DNA of 64,000 nt, taken from Lates calcarifer (lineage: Eukaryota; Chordata; Actinopteri; Centropomidae). Made by a program: the position numbers and the translations under genes. The DNA lies in the NCBI RefSeq assembly GCF_001640805.2, contig NC_066849.1, positions 26,927,778-26,991,777 of the forward strand. The letters run 5' to 3'. Every line of letters starts with the position of its first letter. The first letter of the stretch is position 1. The notes beneath the pieces are model-generated. The model had not been told where the DNA came from. It saw nothing but the letters and a program-made list of their open reading frames with translations, and did not search any database. Of this stretch, positions 1-14,200 are shown piece after piece.

Positions 1-900
1 TTTAGCTCAAAGCCCAGCTGCAGCTTCACAGAGCTGCAACATGGCTGAAGACTCATTAACATGGCTGTTGATGGCAGCCTGTGCAGAAACAAAAACAGTG
101 TACGATCATTTATCTACAATATTATAAACAATAAAGCAGATTTATCCCCCAACACTGATACTCTGAAACCAGTCCACCTTAAACTCAGATACAGCCTGCA
201 GAAACACCTGAGGCCCAGAGATACAGCACACACCCCACCACAGTAAGACCACAGAAAACCACAGCCTGCTCATATACAGACCACACATGTCCACAGATCA
301 GACTGAACGGACTGAGGCCGGTGGAAATAAAGTAGGAACACTAACTGATCATGAGCAGATACACACAGACTGTATTAAACAATAACACTGAGAGAACACA
401 CAGTGTAAGCCTGTTGTTTGGATGGAGCATTAAAGGAATTAGCTTCCATTGGATTTCAGTATTAAAACACATTACACAGCCATCCGTTACAATGGAGCCT
501 CTATGGAGCTCGTACTATACATTCCTATAGGGAGATGAGAATATAATGGACATACTACAGCAGATTATGATGCATGGTGGCTGAGCAGAGGCTCAGCTCC
601 CTACAGAGCCACAGACTCACCGCACCTGGGAGATTATTATGGGATATTATGGGAACATTGTGTTTTATGATGAGGATAACGCGGCTATAAATCAGAAAAG
701 GATCCATATAATCATTAATACAGAACAGAAGGGAGGCGGTGCAAATTACCAACCAGTCATTGAAGCAATAGATGGAGAGCAGCGTTAAACACAGGGAGCT
801 GATGGGAGGTGATAATGTGGTTATTAATACCAGAGCAGATTGGAACATGTGAGAACAGCATTAACAGCAGGACTGCAGATACAGAAGCTCCTGTCGCACC
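1..900. other. left-edge non-coding stretch
   Basis: No coding exon could be supported. Short open frames lack splice context or protein-like composition. No clear repeat boundaries were seen. Confidence 0.4.
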
Positions 901-904
901 GGCT

Positions 905-1620
905 CAGGTGAGATCGACGATTGTGGATTGAGATCAGACACCGTCACATCTGTCAGTCCGGATGTGTGTGTCCGTGTGTCCGTGTGTTAATCGGTGTTGT
1001 GTTGTGTGTCCGCCGGTCATCTGTGTTTGGTGTGTGTGTCTGTGTCTTACCTCTGCTGGGCGGATCTGATGCTCTCTCTCTCTCTCTCGCTCTCTCTCTC
1101 TCTGCACCTGATGGAGGCAGCTCGCTCGGTGTCCGCGCTCCCGAACGACAACAACAGTAACGATGATAAAACCCACGGGTGGATCCTCCACGGCAGCAGC
1201 GAGGCTTCCGATCTTATCCGCGGACCGTGTCCTCGGGTGGTTCACGAGCACCGGCTGCGTCGCTTTCGCAGTGAGCGGATCGGAGCGGAAATGTTCCTCC
1301 TGGAATGAGGTGAAACTGCCTGTAAAACGTCTCTTTTTTCCGCGGTGCCGCGCGCAGCTTCTTTACGCACGGCTTTACGCAGACATCCTGCAAGGTGGAG
1401 CGAAGCGATGGGAGTATTTGCAAAGGCGTCTGCTGCCTGTCACCTCCTCCCCCCTAAAAATAACCGCCGCTGGCTTCTCTGTGAATGAACAGCGGGTTGT
1501 TTCAGTCGTTCTTCAGGCTGTTTTGCAGACAGATCCTCCGCCCTATCACACGGCAGATCACCGCAGACGCGCAGCGGCAGGAGCGGCAGGCTCGCTCTGC
1601 TATGACTCATAACTGAGGCA
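905..1620 (-). promoter_or_regulatory. CpG-rich island, possible promoter and first exon of a minus-strand gene
   Basis: The region 1120-1620 is much richer in CpG than its surroundings, as expected for a vertebrate promoter. On the minus strand a strong 5' splice site (GAG then GTAAGA) lies with its last exon base at 1051, so a first exon could run from about 1250 down to 1051 and the gene would continue off the left edge. A (TC)n run at 1073-1103 would sit inside that exon. On the plus strand a second donor-like site (CAG then GTGAGA) lies near 907. No protein start could be assigned, so this is inference from composition and splice signals only. Confidence 0.35.
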
Positions 1621-2198
1621 GTGAGGCGTGTAATTACCTCAGCATCAGTGAGACAGAGACATCACCCTGAGAAGACAGGGTGTGTGTGTGTGTGTGTGCT
1701 GCAGCGACAAACATATCAAACACGTTAACACACACTCTGCAGAGTCGAGTCCAAGTGGACGTTTGTGCCAAAAATCAGAGAGAGCTCACGTTCACTGAAA
1801 CAGCTCTGGTTAGAAACAGAAAAGGAGTTTAAACGCTGATGTCTAAGGTTTGATGAGGCACAGACAAGTTTACAACACACACAACAATAACACCACAGCT
1901 GAAGGCACCGGACTCTAGATCACTCAGATCACATTGTAGATATATAGAATAACGTGGAACAGTAAATGAACTCAGGACACTAAATGCACCTGTGTCACAT
2001 GACCAAACAGCACACCTGTGCTCCCCCAGTCCAGCAGGCATGTGACCTCCGCTCCCACTGACATCAAACCTAAACACAGGACACACAGAACAACTGACCA
2101 TGTATCACAGGACTGACACAGAGAGACAAACAACCAGCCACCAGTCAGCCTAACCTGCAGCTGCAGAACCAGAGAGAACCCACACAGAGAAACCCAAA

Positions 2199-2277
2199 CT
2201 GACCCGGGTTCAAGCCCAGAACCTTCTTGCTGTGATGAGACGGCACTATAAACCACTGCACCACCGCTCCGCCTACA
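2199..2277 (+). repeat. dispersed fish repeat fragment
   Basis: The stretch reading 'gggttcaagcccagaacc...cactgcaccaccgctccgcc' resembles a very common dispersed element of fish genomes, which carries a B-box-like GGTTCAAGCC. It is not a tRNA gene, since there is no matching cloverleaf. Family name not assigned. Confidence 0.45.
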
Positions 2278-2905
2278 ACTGAGCAGCAAACACAGAACAC
2301 ATGAGCAGCTGAGGGCTGACAGATGCTTTCAGGCTCCTCTGTTTGAATCTCAAAGTGTCGTGAGCTGAGAGGACGTTATGGACGGAGGTCTGACTGATGT
2401 CCAAACAGACCACATGTATAATCACTGGCCTGTAGTGTTCTGCTCAGAATCTGTTCCACAGCTGAGTATCTACACTGCCGTTATCCAGCCTGAGGACAGA
2501 GACTGCTGACATGCTGCACAGATTATAAAACCCCTGAGGAGAATGTGTGAGTCATGATAGAAAGCTGCCAGAGAGAGATCATCCATCCACATCCACATCC
2601 ACAGGGGAATTTCACCTGTGGACGTCAGCAGGAGGAATCAGGACAGATTCAGACCAAACGCAGCTTTTCTCTAAAACTGTTACCATCAACATCATCTGTC
2701 CTGTTGACCTGAAGCTAAAAACATACATATATATATATATACCTGTTTACATCTTCATCTGAGCACCTGTCAACTGTGACACTCACTCACAATGACATCT
2801 ACATCATTATATTCAAACAGTACGCAGCAAACATTCCCTCCATGTGTGACAGTATAACATGTGATTGTGACTGAAAATCAGTGGAATCACTACTGTCCAC
2901 TGAAA

Positions 2906-3245
2906 GGACAGGATTCCTACAGAGACAGAGCTTTGTATAAAGAGTCAGATCCTTTTAGTTTAACCAGAAACATCTCTATATATCAGTACCAGACTCCATT
3001 GACAAAAACAGGGATTTTACTGAGCAGAACACAGGAGCTGCTGGAATACCACTGCCTCCATCTGTTAGACCGTTGATGGTATTGCATGACTATCAGTGGA
3101 GGAGGAAGTAATCAGATACTTTAAAAGTACCACACAGTAACACACACACACTAACAGATGGAGGCAGTGGTATTCCAGCAGCTCCTGTGTTCTGCTCAGT
3201 AAAATCCCTGTTTTTGTCAATGGAGTCTGGTACTGATATATATAT
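2906..3245. mobile_element. MITE with long inverted arms (copy 1)
   Basis: Bases 2981-3068 and 3151-3240 are near-perfect reverse complements of about 88 bases around an 82-base loop, so the DNA can fold into a long hairpin. The arms carry 'ccagactccattgacaaaa' and its complement. The stretch 2908-2980 recurs almost unchanged at 7927-8000. Related pieces occur near 10.2-10.4, 30.3-30.4 and 41.4-41.5 kb, so this is a dispersed non-autonomous element. No transposase is encoded. Confidence 0.7.
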
Positions 3246-3659
3246 CAACATTCCTCACAGTGGCTCCCTGTCTATTTTAGAATTGATTTAATTACCAGTT
3301 TACAAGGCTTTGGATGGTGCAGCATTGTCTCAACAAGTACAGAGACTCATGTTTTTAGTTTCTAACCTTCCTTCTTTAAATTTCAAACCAAGAAACACCA
3401 ACTGTTTCCATGGTTCACTACCTCCACTGTCCACAAGATGGTGCTGTGGCTCTTCTACAGTTTACAGCCAGCGACCATACAGAGGACAGACTGGTCCGTG
3501 TGTTTAGTTACACAGGTCATTAATGCTGAATATGTCCAGAAGCAGAAGAATAACAGCAACAGAACCAGTTAAAACTCATTCATGTTTCCCTCAGTAACCT
3601 TCCTCCTCAGTGCAGGTCTGAGAGCTTTCTCCAGTTTGGACTAATATCTGGTTACCATG

Positions 3660-3790
3660 GATTTCTGACACTCTAACTACATGATACAGATACTTGTGTA
3701 CTTTAAACTGTAAATGTTGAACGCAGGATTTTACTTGTACCAGAGTACTTTATACTGTAGTAGTGATTCTTTTCCTGCAGTAAAGGATCT
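3660..3790. repeat. fragment of dispersed 'aagtac' repeat
   Basis: Runs such as 'acttgtgtactttaaactg' and 'ttttacttgtaccagagtac' match the composition of the element at 13230-13690. Probably a decayed copy. Confidence 0.4.
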
Positions 3791-3950
3791 GGTCACTGCC
3801 CCCCGCAGAGCAGAGGCTTTCCGGTAGTGGTTCTGCAGTACTCCCCCGGTAAATCACCAGCAGTACACTATGAGATCATACTGAAAGTATTCGGTTTTGT
3901 TTTCCAGACGTCACCGGCGGGGGGCAGGTCAGATATGACCTGTAATGTAG

Positions 3951-3957
3951 TATAAAG
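3951..3957 (+). promoter_or_regulatory. TATA box of gene A
   Basis: TATAAAG lies 108 bases before the start codon of gene A at 4065, in a locally GC-rich stretch (3780-4060). Transcription would be expected to begin near 3980. Position and match are visible; promoter activity is inferred. Confidence 0.5.
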
Positions 3958-4064
3958 CGGCAAAGGCGGAGCTCTGGTGTTTATTCGCTCGCCGCCACCG
4001 GAGGAATCCCAGCCGCTCCTCGCGCTTTACTGTTTTAGGATTACAACTTATATTATTTTTTACA

Positions 4065-4127
4065 ATGAACTCCATCAGCCGGAACAAAGTGAATCCGATT
4101 GTTTCATTCATCGCCATGCTGAGTAAG

Positions 4128-4161
<34 letters not shown>

Positions 4162-7100
4162 CGCAGGTGCGCGTCTTTCTCCACAGTAACGCGCTCAGCT
4201 CTGTGGTCAGACCTCCACCACATCTGTGCTGTTGTCCGCAGCTGTGTTAGAGTACCTGGGGGGGGGACCGAGGTTTCGGTCTGAGCTCAGGTGGTTCTTA
4301 GAAAGTCCTGAAACCAGGTTCTTTCCCTCAGCGGCCAACAGCGACCTGAGACAGAAAAAAGTCGAGTTGCCGTGGTTCTAACGCGGTGTCTGCTGCTGGA
4401 GTCTGATCAGCTGAAGTTACTTTAATGCGTGTTCAACAGCCTGTATGTTAGTTTACTGAAGGTTTGGCTCCAGAATCAAACGTTTCGAAGCTTAGATTAG
4501 TGATAAGAGCTCCTGTAAGAGAGCAGAGGGACCTGGGTTTCATCATCCAGCTGAAATACCCCTGATCCTCCCTATCAACACTGTCCAGTGGTTTAATACC
4601 AGGTTTAAAAAACACCAGCCTCGTGTGTCGAATGAACAGTTCTAACCTTTCAATACGAACAGTATTTATTTAGTTTGATGTGTTTTCACCTTCAGCACCT
4701 GTTTGACCACATACTTGAAGTGTTTCTGCTGAGGCAGAGTAAAAAACATTTCTCTCTCACACACACACACACACACACAGTACTGAACTGTCACTTGTAA
4801 TAGTAACGTTGTGAGGCAGTAACAGACACGTTAAACAACACTAACTAAACAAATGACAGCTGTTTATTCAAAGCATGGGCTGAGATTCAAGTGGCCGTCA
4901 GTGTAAACAGGAAGTACCACACCAAGTCTTTCCGCACGCTACCAGGGCCATTGTCTAAATAAAACATGATGCAATGTTACAGTTGATCTGTCCAGCATCA
5001 TATGAAGTGACTGCACCTCGACCACACACACCTGAATCAACCAGAACATTGGCACTAAGAAAACCAAATTAAATGATCAATAACAGTTTGATGTCACCTT
5101 TTACTTACTTTTGTTGTTCAACTTTCCAAAGGGAAAGTCCCAGAGGAAGGCTGCCTGGCCTCATTCCTCTGTCAGGGAAACCCCTCAGCTGAGCAGAGCA
5201 GGAACAGCTCAGGTTACAGAGCATCCTGCTCCTCCTCTTAACATCTGTAATAGCACAACACGTGACGGCAGTAAAACAAGCTGCAGAATAACTGAAGGAA
5301 ATGATTTACAGTTGAAGCTGTAATGGAAAGTTAAGTGGGTCTATTAAAGAGACTGATTTCACTCCAGTTTAGTGTGTGTGTGTGTTGGCACGTGTACAGT
5401 GAAGTAGTGAAGTGTGTCTGGGTGTGTGTGTGTGTGTGTGTGACGTCCTCTTTGTATAACGCTCATGATGTTTTGACTCAGCAGAAGCTCCAGCTGAGCT
5501 GTCAGAGAACAGGTGCACAGGTGTGTGAGCTGAGCCTGAGAGCTCCACGTTCCCTGAACAGGCTGAGGACTGCAGCCCGGTTCAGGGGTTTCCACTCTGC
5601 TAGAGGTGGTGGGAGTGTGTGTTGGGCACAAACGTTCACTTGGACTTGAGGTCAAAGGTCACTGTGACTGCACAGAACACATTTTTGGCCACGACTCAAG
5701 AATCCACTCGCTGACTTACTGTAACTGGACTGGCAGAGGCACACAACCATGAGGCAGAGACTCCACTTTGACGTGCTCCTGTTTCCACATTGGCATAGAT
5801 GATAATGAAGTCTGTGCAGTGCTGAAATGTAGGATTTAGTTACAGTTACTAGTAACAGCGACAGCGATGTTTTCAGTCCGTCCCATTTTCATGGAAATGG
5901 CTCCAGCTTCCCAGAAGAGGCTGAGGACTGCAGCCCAGTGTGGGGCTTTCCACCCAGCTCAGAGACTGAGGTGGATGTTGGTACTGTGAGTGTGTCGAGC
6001 CAGAGTCTGGTGCAGTAAAAAAGCCTCGGGGCAGAAATGAAGGCAACGTTCCTCTGTTGCAAACACTGATGTCTACTCTCAGGTGTTGATGGCCAAGAAT
6101 TACAGTGACACAACATCATGAACCTCTCAGGGGGGCGACTCCCGCCAGCGTCTCTGTAAACCATCATGGTAACGCTGGCGTTCAGCTCTGACAGAGATCG
6201 AACCAGTCTTTATCGTACAGTCACTGCATCTGAGGTGAACCGCTGTCATCAGAGATCATTTATCAGCGTCTGTGGTTTTATCAGCTACTGACTGATTCAC
6301 ACTGAAAATGATTCAGTTTGACTTCACTCTGTTAGCACGCCGGTGCTGGGTGTCAGGTGTCAGGTGTCTCAGACATTTGTCAGGTGACTTGTCAGGTTCC
6401 TCTTTGCATCATCTTCTCTAATGTGGAAGCGCGTGATCCGCACATCAGCCACAGTCGTAGTAACTTAAGCTGGAAGTCACATGGTCTCATCACACGGTGT
6501 CAGTTTCACACAACTCTTACTACTTCTCCCTGCCTGGAGAACGAATGCTGAGCAGGATGAATCATGTTGGATTACTGTTTCTGATTTCATCGTCAGCACT
6601 TCAACACTTGCATCATGTCAACAAATGCTAACTGAGCAGCTAACAAGAGAAACATGAACAACAGACATGAAGCTCTGAAACACCCTCCTCACGTCGCTGA
6701 AGAACTCATATTAGCTTCAGCTAATTACACCCACCTGTAACTGTCTGAGTGTGAACACGAAGTTGGAACTGAAACCTGACCTCAAAGAAAAAAATCCCTG
6801 TAACAGCCAAGGTGTGGCACAGTGGGAAAAACAGAGTGGTAATTTATGTCTGTGGGCTGAAAGTTCACACGGTCAAATAATCACAGGACTTGTATCAGTA
6901 CCAGAGATTTGACCTGTGGAAATGTAAAGAAGTGGCTGTGAACTCAGACTACAGTCTGTTCCTGTTTGATTTTAAACCCAGTGAGCAGAGAAAGATACAG
7001 ACTAACCTGAGCTGCTTCATCTCTAAGTGCTGCTCTGTGATTTGGGGATTTCCATATTGATTTCCTCTGACCAAGCACACTTTGCTGTGATGTGCTCTGA

Positions 7101-8250
7101 ATGTGTGTAAACAGAAGCTGGTAGGCGCGGTGGTGCGATTACATCAGCTTAGCTTCTTTCCTTTCTCTTAGACATAGTTGTTTAACAGATGACTGACTGA
7201 TGTGACGATCAAAGCAAAGTGGTTTAACACATTCTTTTAACGTAGGAGGAACTGACTGAATGAATTCTAACTCCGGTACAACACACACAGGCTCTCTAAG
7301 AATGTTCTTAAAGTCTGATTTGATCACTTTAGTTAGTTCTTGGTAAATAAATGTATTAATAATTATATTCATATTATTATTAATGGTGGTTTTAACTCTC
7401 CAGATTACTGAGTGAGTGCTGGGTTTAGATAATAAAGCCATCATTCCTCACACAGGTGCTTACCCACTGTATCTCACTGTCTCCCATGAGACCACATGCA
7501 AGCCTCACCCTGAATAAGCTTTATGTAAACTAGAGGTTTTCAGACTGTCAGGTCAAAGAGACAAGTGCCTCCAGACAGTTTGTGAAGTGGCTGCTAATGT
7601 GGCTGCTCATGAACTCAGTCAGTGGCAGCAGTGTCAAAGGTCACAGAAGTGATTAGGTACTTAAAAAGACTTAGCACACTCCAGAGTCATACAGCAGAAA
7701 AGGACGAGGAGAGAGAGAAAACAGAATGAAGTAAAGATATTTAGTTGTTAGTGATGAGTTGAAAGTGCCATTTTATAGTAAAGGGCTTTCTGCTCAGTAA
7801 AATTCCTGTTTTTGTCAATGGAGTCTGGTCCATAGTGTAAGTGATTGCTCCTGCAGTGTAATCCAGTGGATGAGTTCATATCTGACAGACTCAGGTTGTT
7901 ATTCAGTGTCTGACAACATGATGATAGGATTCCTACAGAGACAGAGCTTTTTATTAAAGAGTCAGATCCTTTTAGTTTAACCAGAAACACTCTATATATC
8001 TCTACCAGACTCCATTGACAAAAACAGGTGGAGTCACGTTAAAGCTGAGAACAGACACACGGTGGATTCAGGTTACATGATATCATTATATCGTCCATAA
8101 ACCTGCTCAGCCCACAGCTAACGCACCAAGCACCAAAGCATTATGGGAAATGCAGTTCTTACGGTATAGAAGTTAGACAAAGACAGTGTGAAAGTATGTG
8201 GGACAAGCACACTTTCATCAGCATGCCATTTCACTGAGTCATGCAAACAC

Positions 8251-8288
<38 letters not shown>

Positions 8289-11200
8289 GAAACCAGTCCA
8301 ACCAGGTTAAGGACATTAAGGACAGGATATATGTGATACTCTCCTCATATCAGAGTCAATTCACAGACTTAACTGTGGTTTTTTTCAGTGGATAAAGAGC
8401 AAAGCTTTCTTTTTTCATTCAGCTTTCAACACGCCCTCATGAGGTAATCTGTCCCATGACATAAACAGGAAATACTCGTCAAACACCGACACAGGGGTGA
8501 AAGCTCACAAGTAGAATCAAAGTGTAAAGCAAACAATCTGTTGTAAAGACTCAGTCAGAGTCTGCAGGTCTTTAAAGGGACTGAACACGTCTCAGTAAAG
8601 TGTTTGTTATAAGTCATTTAAGGGATCAGAGTTTGTTATTGTTCAGTAATCTCTGACCCGTGTTGGGATTCTAACACAAACACAGGCACACTGACAGAGT
8701 TCACATCCTCCTGAGGGGTTAGCTCTGGTTTGTGGTCTCTCTGTGACCTGGTTCCTAATGTAGACTCATGGTCTAGGTCTAGAGGGAACATGTCACCCAG
8801 TGAAACGCTGTGGATCATTGATGTGTTTGTAATCGTTTTTGGAGACAGTGGGTCTCTGTGTCACAGGACGAGTTGTCCACACCTGTACCATCAGACTGAT
8901 CCTTAAATAGACTGAGGTCGTAAATGTTTTAATCTTTCCACTCTCTGATCATCAAAATATGTCACAAACAAAGACACTGCTGTTTGTTTCCTTGAGCAAA
9001 GTATTTTCGTTTTTCATCTTCTCAGCCCTGTCAGGGAATGTCCCTGAAGGGAACCTCCCTCTCTCCTGGCAGATTAACAAACACAACAGCTCCATCAAAG
9101 TTTAAACCACAGCAGAGACAGAATATTTATTTATATATATATTTATATTTATTTAAGTATATAATCACTCTCAGTGACGTGTCAGCAGCTTCTTAAACCT
9201 CTTCTCATCTTACAAGTTGTTCTCAGTGGAGGAAAAGGAAAGTGAAAGGAGGGCGGTGAATGGAAAATAGAAAACAGGACTGTTTGTCCACTTCAACAAT
9301 TAAAGCTTGTGAGCCCAGGTCTTTATTTGTCTTTTCAAATTCATTCCAGATTAACACATGTTGTTTTTTATGGGTGGCCTGTGATATAATGTGTGTCTGC
9401 AGATCTGCAGCCTTTTGTGTGTCAGGATTTAGAGTAGATGTGTGACTGCTCAGCTCTCAGATTGACTGACCTGCCTCTTCGTCTCCTCCCAGCTTTGATC
9501 AGTCCCGTCCTTCGCTGCAGTTTCCTGTGTTTCAAATCTTCAAATCCCGTCTTGTCTCTTGCATCCTTTGTCTCCTGGACAGTCTGTATCCCTCTCCATC
9601 CATCGTCTTCTTGTCTTGACCCCTGACCCTGAGACCTGCTGGACCAGAAATACAATAAGCCATCTGTTTTTGATCACTCATGAAACTGACTGAACTTTTA
9701 GGCCATCACGTCTCACTGAACATTCCCCTGAACACGTCATCATTTCATTTTTTTTAAAGCTGGTTTTACTTCATTTTATCTCGACATGAAAATCTGCTTG
9801 CAAAGATCTGACTCACTGAAGTTGTTTCTGATTTCTTTTCAGGTCTTCTCTCCCTGGTGATGTCTCCAGCAGGAGCTCTAGATCTACAGTGCAACGGCAC
9901 ACGTCATCCTGATGGTTTCATCTACCAGCTGTCTCAGCCCATACGACCAAACTGTAGTACGCAGTGGGTGGACGAAAACGTGAGTCCTACACACTCAGCC
10001 CTACATGTATTTATTAGTGAGGAGCTTCAGTAAGCTGTAATGCTGTCATCAGACCACACACACTCAGTTCTTCTCCTCGTGCTGTGACCTTGTCGTGGTG
10101 GAGAGGCTTGTGTGTCTCAAAGACCCTGAGAGCTGTGCCGGAGGGAGTTTTAACTCCCTGCAGGTTCAACCAAACCGGATTGGTCTCAGGCGAGGGGCCA
10201 GACCAAAGACAGCACTCAGCAGAACACAGGAGCTGCTGGAACACCACTGCCTCCATCTGTTGGCTTCTTTGTGTTACTGTGTGGTACTTTTACTTCTGTA
10301 AAGTATCTCATCACTTCTTCCACCACTGAAAGTCACACAGTAACACTGACATTCAACCAGCAGCTCTGTAGTTCCTGTTTTTGTCAGTGGAGTCTTGTGG
10401 TAACATATTGATCTTTAACAAAAGGGTGTTCACACATCTAAGGCAGTGCCAGGTTGTTGCTACAGCACCAGGAATTTGAGGCAGTGATAATGATGGTGTG
10501 ATGTAATACTATGTAGAGCAGTGAGCTTTACCCAGCAGCAGGTGTTTGATGACTGGAAACTTCTCTTTTTTAGTCAACAAGGCATTGTTACGTCAGCATA
10601 AAAATATCTGGAAAACCCCATCTGATCATGATGATCACACAGTGTCAATGGATGAACTATTTCATAAATCTGACTTCATCATGAACCAGTCCACCTGTGT
10701 TTACCTTTCAGAAAACTGTCATCGCCCGTAATTTCAAATACGATAAGGCCCTGGTCCATTCCCTGAACAACCGGTCCATCACCCTGAATGAGTGCCGTGA
10801 ATACCTGCTCTTCACAGAGGACTGTCTTTGGGTAAACAACAACATCAATGACTTCTTTGAGAAAATAACATCACACATGAAAAGCTCACTTTCACATTCC
10901 ATAATATGTAAGAAGTTTAAAAACATTTTTTTATTAAAGGACAGGCTGGCAAACTCCTAACTGCTCTTTATAATCTGGAAAACAAAACTAGAGTACAACC
11001 ATTTCTCTCTCAGTCACAGAGAGACGAATACATGCTTTTCTTTCATCAGTTTATTTTTACTGGGACATTGATCAGCAGAGAAACCAGACTAAGGTCCAGT
11101 TCAGATGGGATTAGCTCTTCTTCTCTGCTAGAAGATAATTCAGCATTCTTTTAATGCTGTGTAACAATACAAACAAAGACAGGCTACAAACACAGACTCA

Positions 11201-14200
11201 GAGGAGGATGGGCTCCTGCTCTCCTGATGACTTTACTCGAAACAGGCCTGTATGTTTCTGTCAACATTCAAAACATTTTCACTTCCTTCATTTTTCTGAT
11301 AAACAGTAGAAGAAAAAAACTAAATCAAAAGATTCACTTTCAGATGTGGATTTAGCTGACAGGAGGAGCTGAACGACAGGAGGTCGTAGTTATTACGGGG
11401 AGGAGGTGAAGAATTATTCATATACATATTCACCTCCCTTACAGACAGAGGCTCGGTCTGAATGGGGCTTCAGCAGCTCTGTCTGTCTCTGGGCTTTACT
11501 GCTGGTCTGCAGACATGCCCAGACATGTTCAGGTCTAAAACACTGCACTTCCTTATTCTAACTTTAGAAACCTCTGAGGTCTTTTTTTATTACCTGTAAT
11601 CCAGACAATTGTAATGAGAGCAGTTACTGTTAACCTGACATTAAACCAACACAGCAGCATGAGGCAGCTCACATTAATACTCTACAGTCTAATTTTAGCA
11701 CTAACCGTCTGTCTCTCTCTTCCTTCCTTTAGCGCAATGTTAGGGTCGAAGAGACTTGCAGAGGTGAGTGAGCTGCACGAACATCTCAATCCTCAAGAAA
11801 AAAAACCTGCAGGTTTCCTGTTACCAGCGTGATTCATGTTACTGTCATCTAATGTGCTCACACAGACCTGTGAGAGAGAAGTCTTTATAATGTGGTGGGT
11901 TTAAAAGAAAGGTGGGGACAGTGAGATACAGAGAAACAGAGATGTTGTGTCAATGATCTGAACACCAGAGCTGTTCAGACCACAGCCTCATTCTCAGAAT
12001 AATGGAAAGTACCAAACTGCATTAACTCAAGTGCTGTACATGACAGGTGAACAGGGGCCAATCACCATGAATCTCATCCAGGTGATTACTTACATTAAGA
12101 AAATTCTTTTTTGTATGTTTTGATACTCATCAGAGTCAAAGGTTTTTAGAGAAAGATCTTTATTTCTCTATATAACAAGTCAGGAAATGCTGCCAACAGC
12201 CACCATGTTTTAGGTATAAAATGTTCTATAGGTCAAGATCCTCTGTGAAAACCTTCAGAACACAGACGGGAATAAAAGTGGAAAGTTTGGTGAATGTAAG
12301 AGCTGAGGAGGGGATTTCTGTCTCAGAGAGAGAAAAACAGCCTTTAAATGAAGCCTTTAAATGTTCACTGTGAACAGTAACTGAATCCTACCGACACAGA
12401 AAGACAAAGAGCGGTTAAAGCATTCCTCACCTTAACAAGTAAACAAAGTCTCATGTCTTTCCCCTTCTTGGTAAAAGAATGAGTGTAAATACCTACCACC
12501 TTTGACTTGACAGGATGGAAAATGATTATGACAGTTTTTTTCCGTTTTACAGCCAACTGCAGTCAGCTCCTGGATCAGGACCCTCCACCCCCCACTGGTG
12601 AGTGACCACACATTTCCTGAAATGATGGAGTGCTCATTCGGTTTTAGTTTATTGAAACCACTTTATGACCACTTTACCATGGGCTGGCTGCAGTTTGACA
12701 GCAACAGAACCACAGCTCGACCACAGGGAGGCTCATACGTTTTAGTCATGGAGAAACTGCACTTAAATCTCTAATGGAGATCCCAAACGTGAAAGGTTTG
12801 GTACATACATACATTATACCTGGCACATTATGGCAGACTCCAGTACACAAACCTAGAAAACCATTTAGATGATGATTTTTAATCCTCTATAGATTCTCTT
12901 TTCTTTTGAGCAGCCTTTGCTACACATTTATCTTCTTTCAATGTTTTTCCGATGGAGGAATCTAGTATTAATCAGGTGTTCAGTCTCCACCTGCCTCTCC
13001 TCTGAGAAGTAGTTCCACTGTAATAGATATGGTTTTTATGATTGGCAACTCCATCCATCAAAGAGGTCGCTATTAAAAATAAATCTACTCTGACAGTGGG
13101 AGAAACAGGTATATTCCCTCTCAGTTGGATCTGTCAGACATGGGGATTGAGAATTTCAGTGTAGACTGTTCAGAAAAATAACAATAAAACTACTGTTCAT
13201 GAGCTGAGGCTCAAATCTGGTGACCGTCAACAGTGGAGGACGGAGTACTTGGATCTCTTAAGTAAAAGTAGTAATACCACAGTGTAGAAATACTCAGTTA
13301 CAAGTAAAAGTCCTACATTCAAAGCTTCAAAGCTTTTGTATCAAAATATACTTAAAGTACCAAAAGTAAAAGTACTCATTCTCTTGTTTCAGAAGATGGA
13401 TTTAATTACTGCTGAATTCATGTGCTAGTTGTATTTCCCACCCAGGGATCAATAAAGTCATCATTTACTTGTTGATATGATATGAATCTGTAATGTATCT
13501 AAAATAACAAGTAACTAAAGTAACCAGTAAGTAAAGCTGTCAGAGGACTGTAGAAGAGTATTTTCCTCAGATGAAGGTGGTGGGTTAGGAAGGAATACTA
13601 AAGCAGGAAGTAAAATACAGGTACTTCAGTAGAGTACTTCATTAAATGTACTGAGTTACCATCTCTGACAATGAACATGACATGGCTTTAAATTCTAAAT
13701 CAAGTGTCTTGTAACTTTTAGAGCTGACTTTTTTAGCCCTGACAGTTTAGAGAGAGACAGATTGTGGTTTCCACCTGTAGCTCTGAGCCGCTGAGGTTTT
13801 GTAGAAAGGACAACAACAAAGACAGAATCGAGAGGAAGGGGGTGACCTGTGAATCACACCCTGGTTTGTCCCCTTGTTATTTGCAGGGAGGCGGCCATGT
13901 ATCAGCAACTAATGAAAATCCCCTTTGTGGTTTTAGGTGACAATGCCTGATGTTGGAATTTAGAGAAAGAGGTTGCTCAATAGGATGTTTATCAGTAGTT
14001 TTGCAACATTTATTTTTGGTAAAATCACCCTCATTGTCTGGATTCACTCCTCACTGAAACACTCTGCTGACACTGAAAAAATCTACTTGACAGTTTTATG
14101 AAATGACTCTATCTGTATTTCTGTTTTCAGTTTTAAAAGTAAAGGTTTTAAAATTGATTTTTATGCCAGCTACTGATCCTTTTAAACTTGTTATATTTCC

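Noticed and set aside
2199..2277. Possible tRNA gene (B-box-like GGTTCAAGCC)
   Set aside because: No acceptor stem or anticodon arm pairs. It matches a common dispersed repeat.
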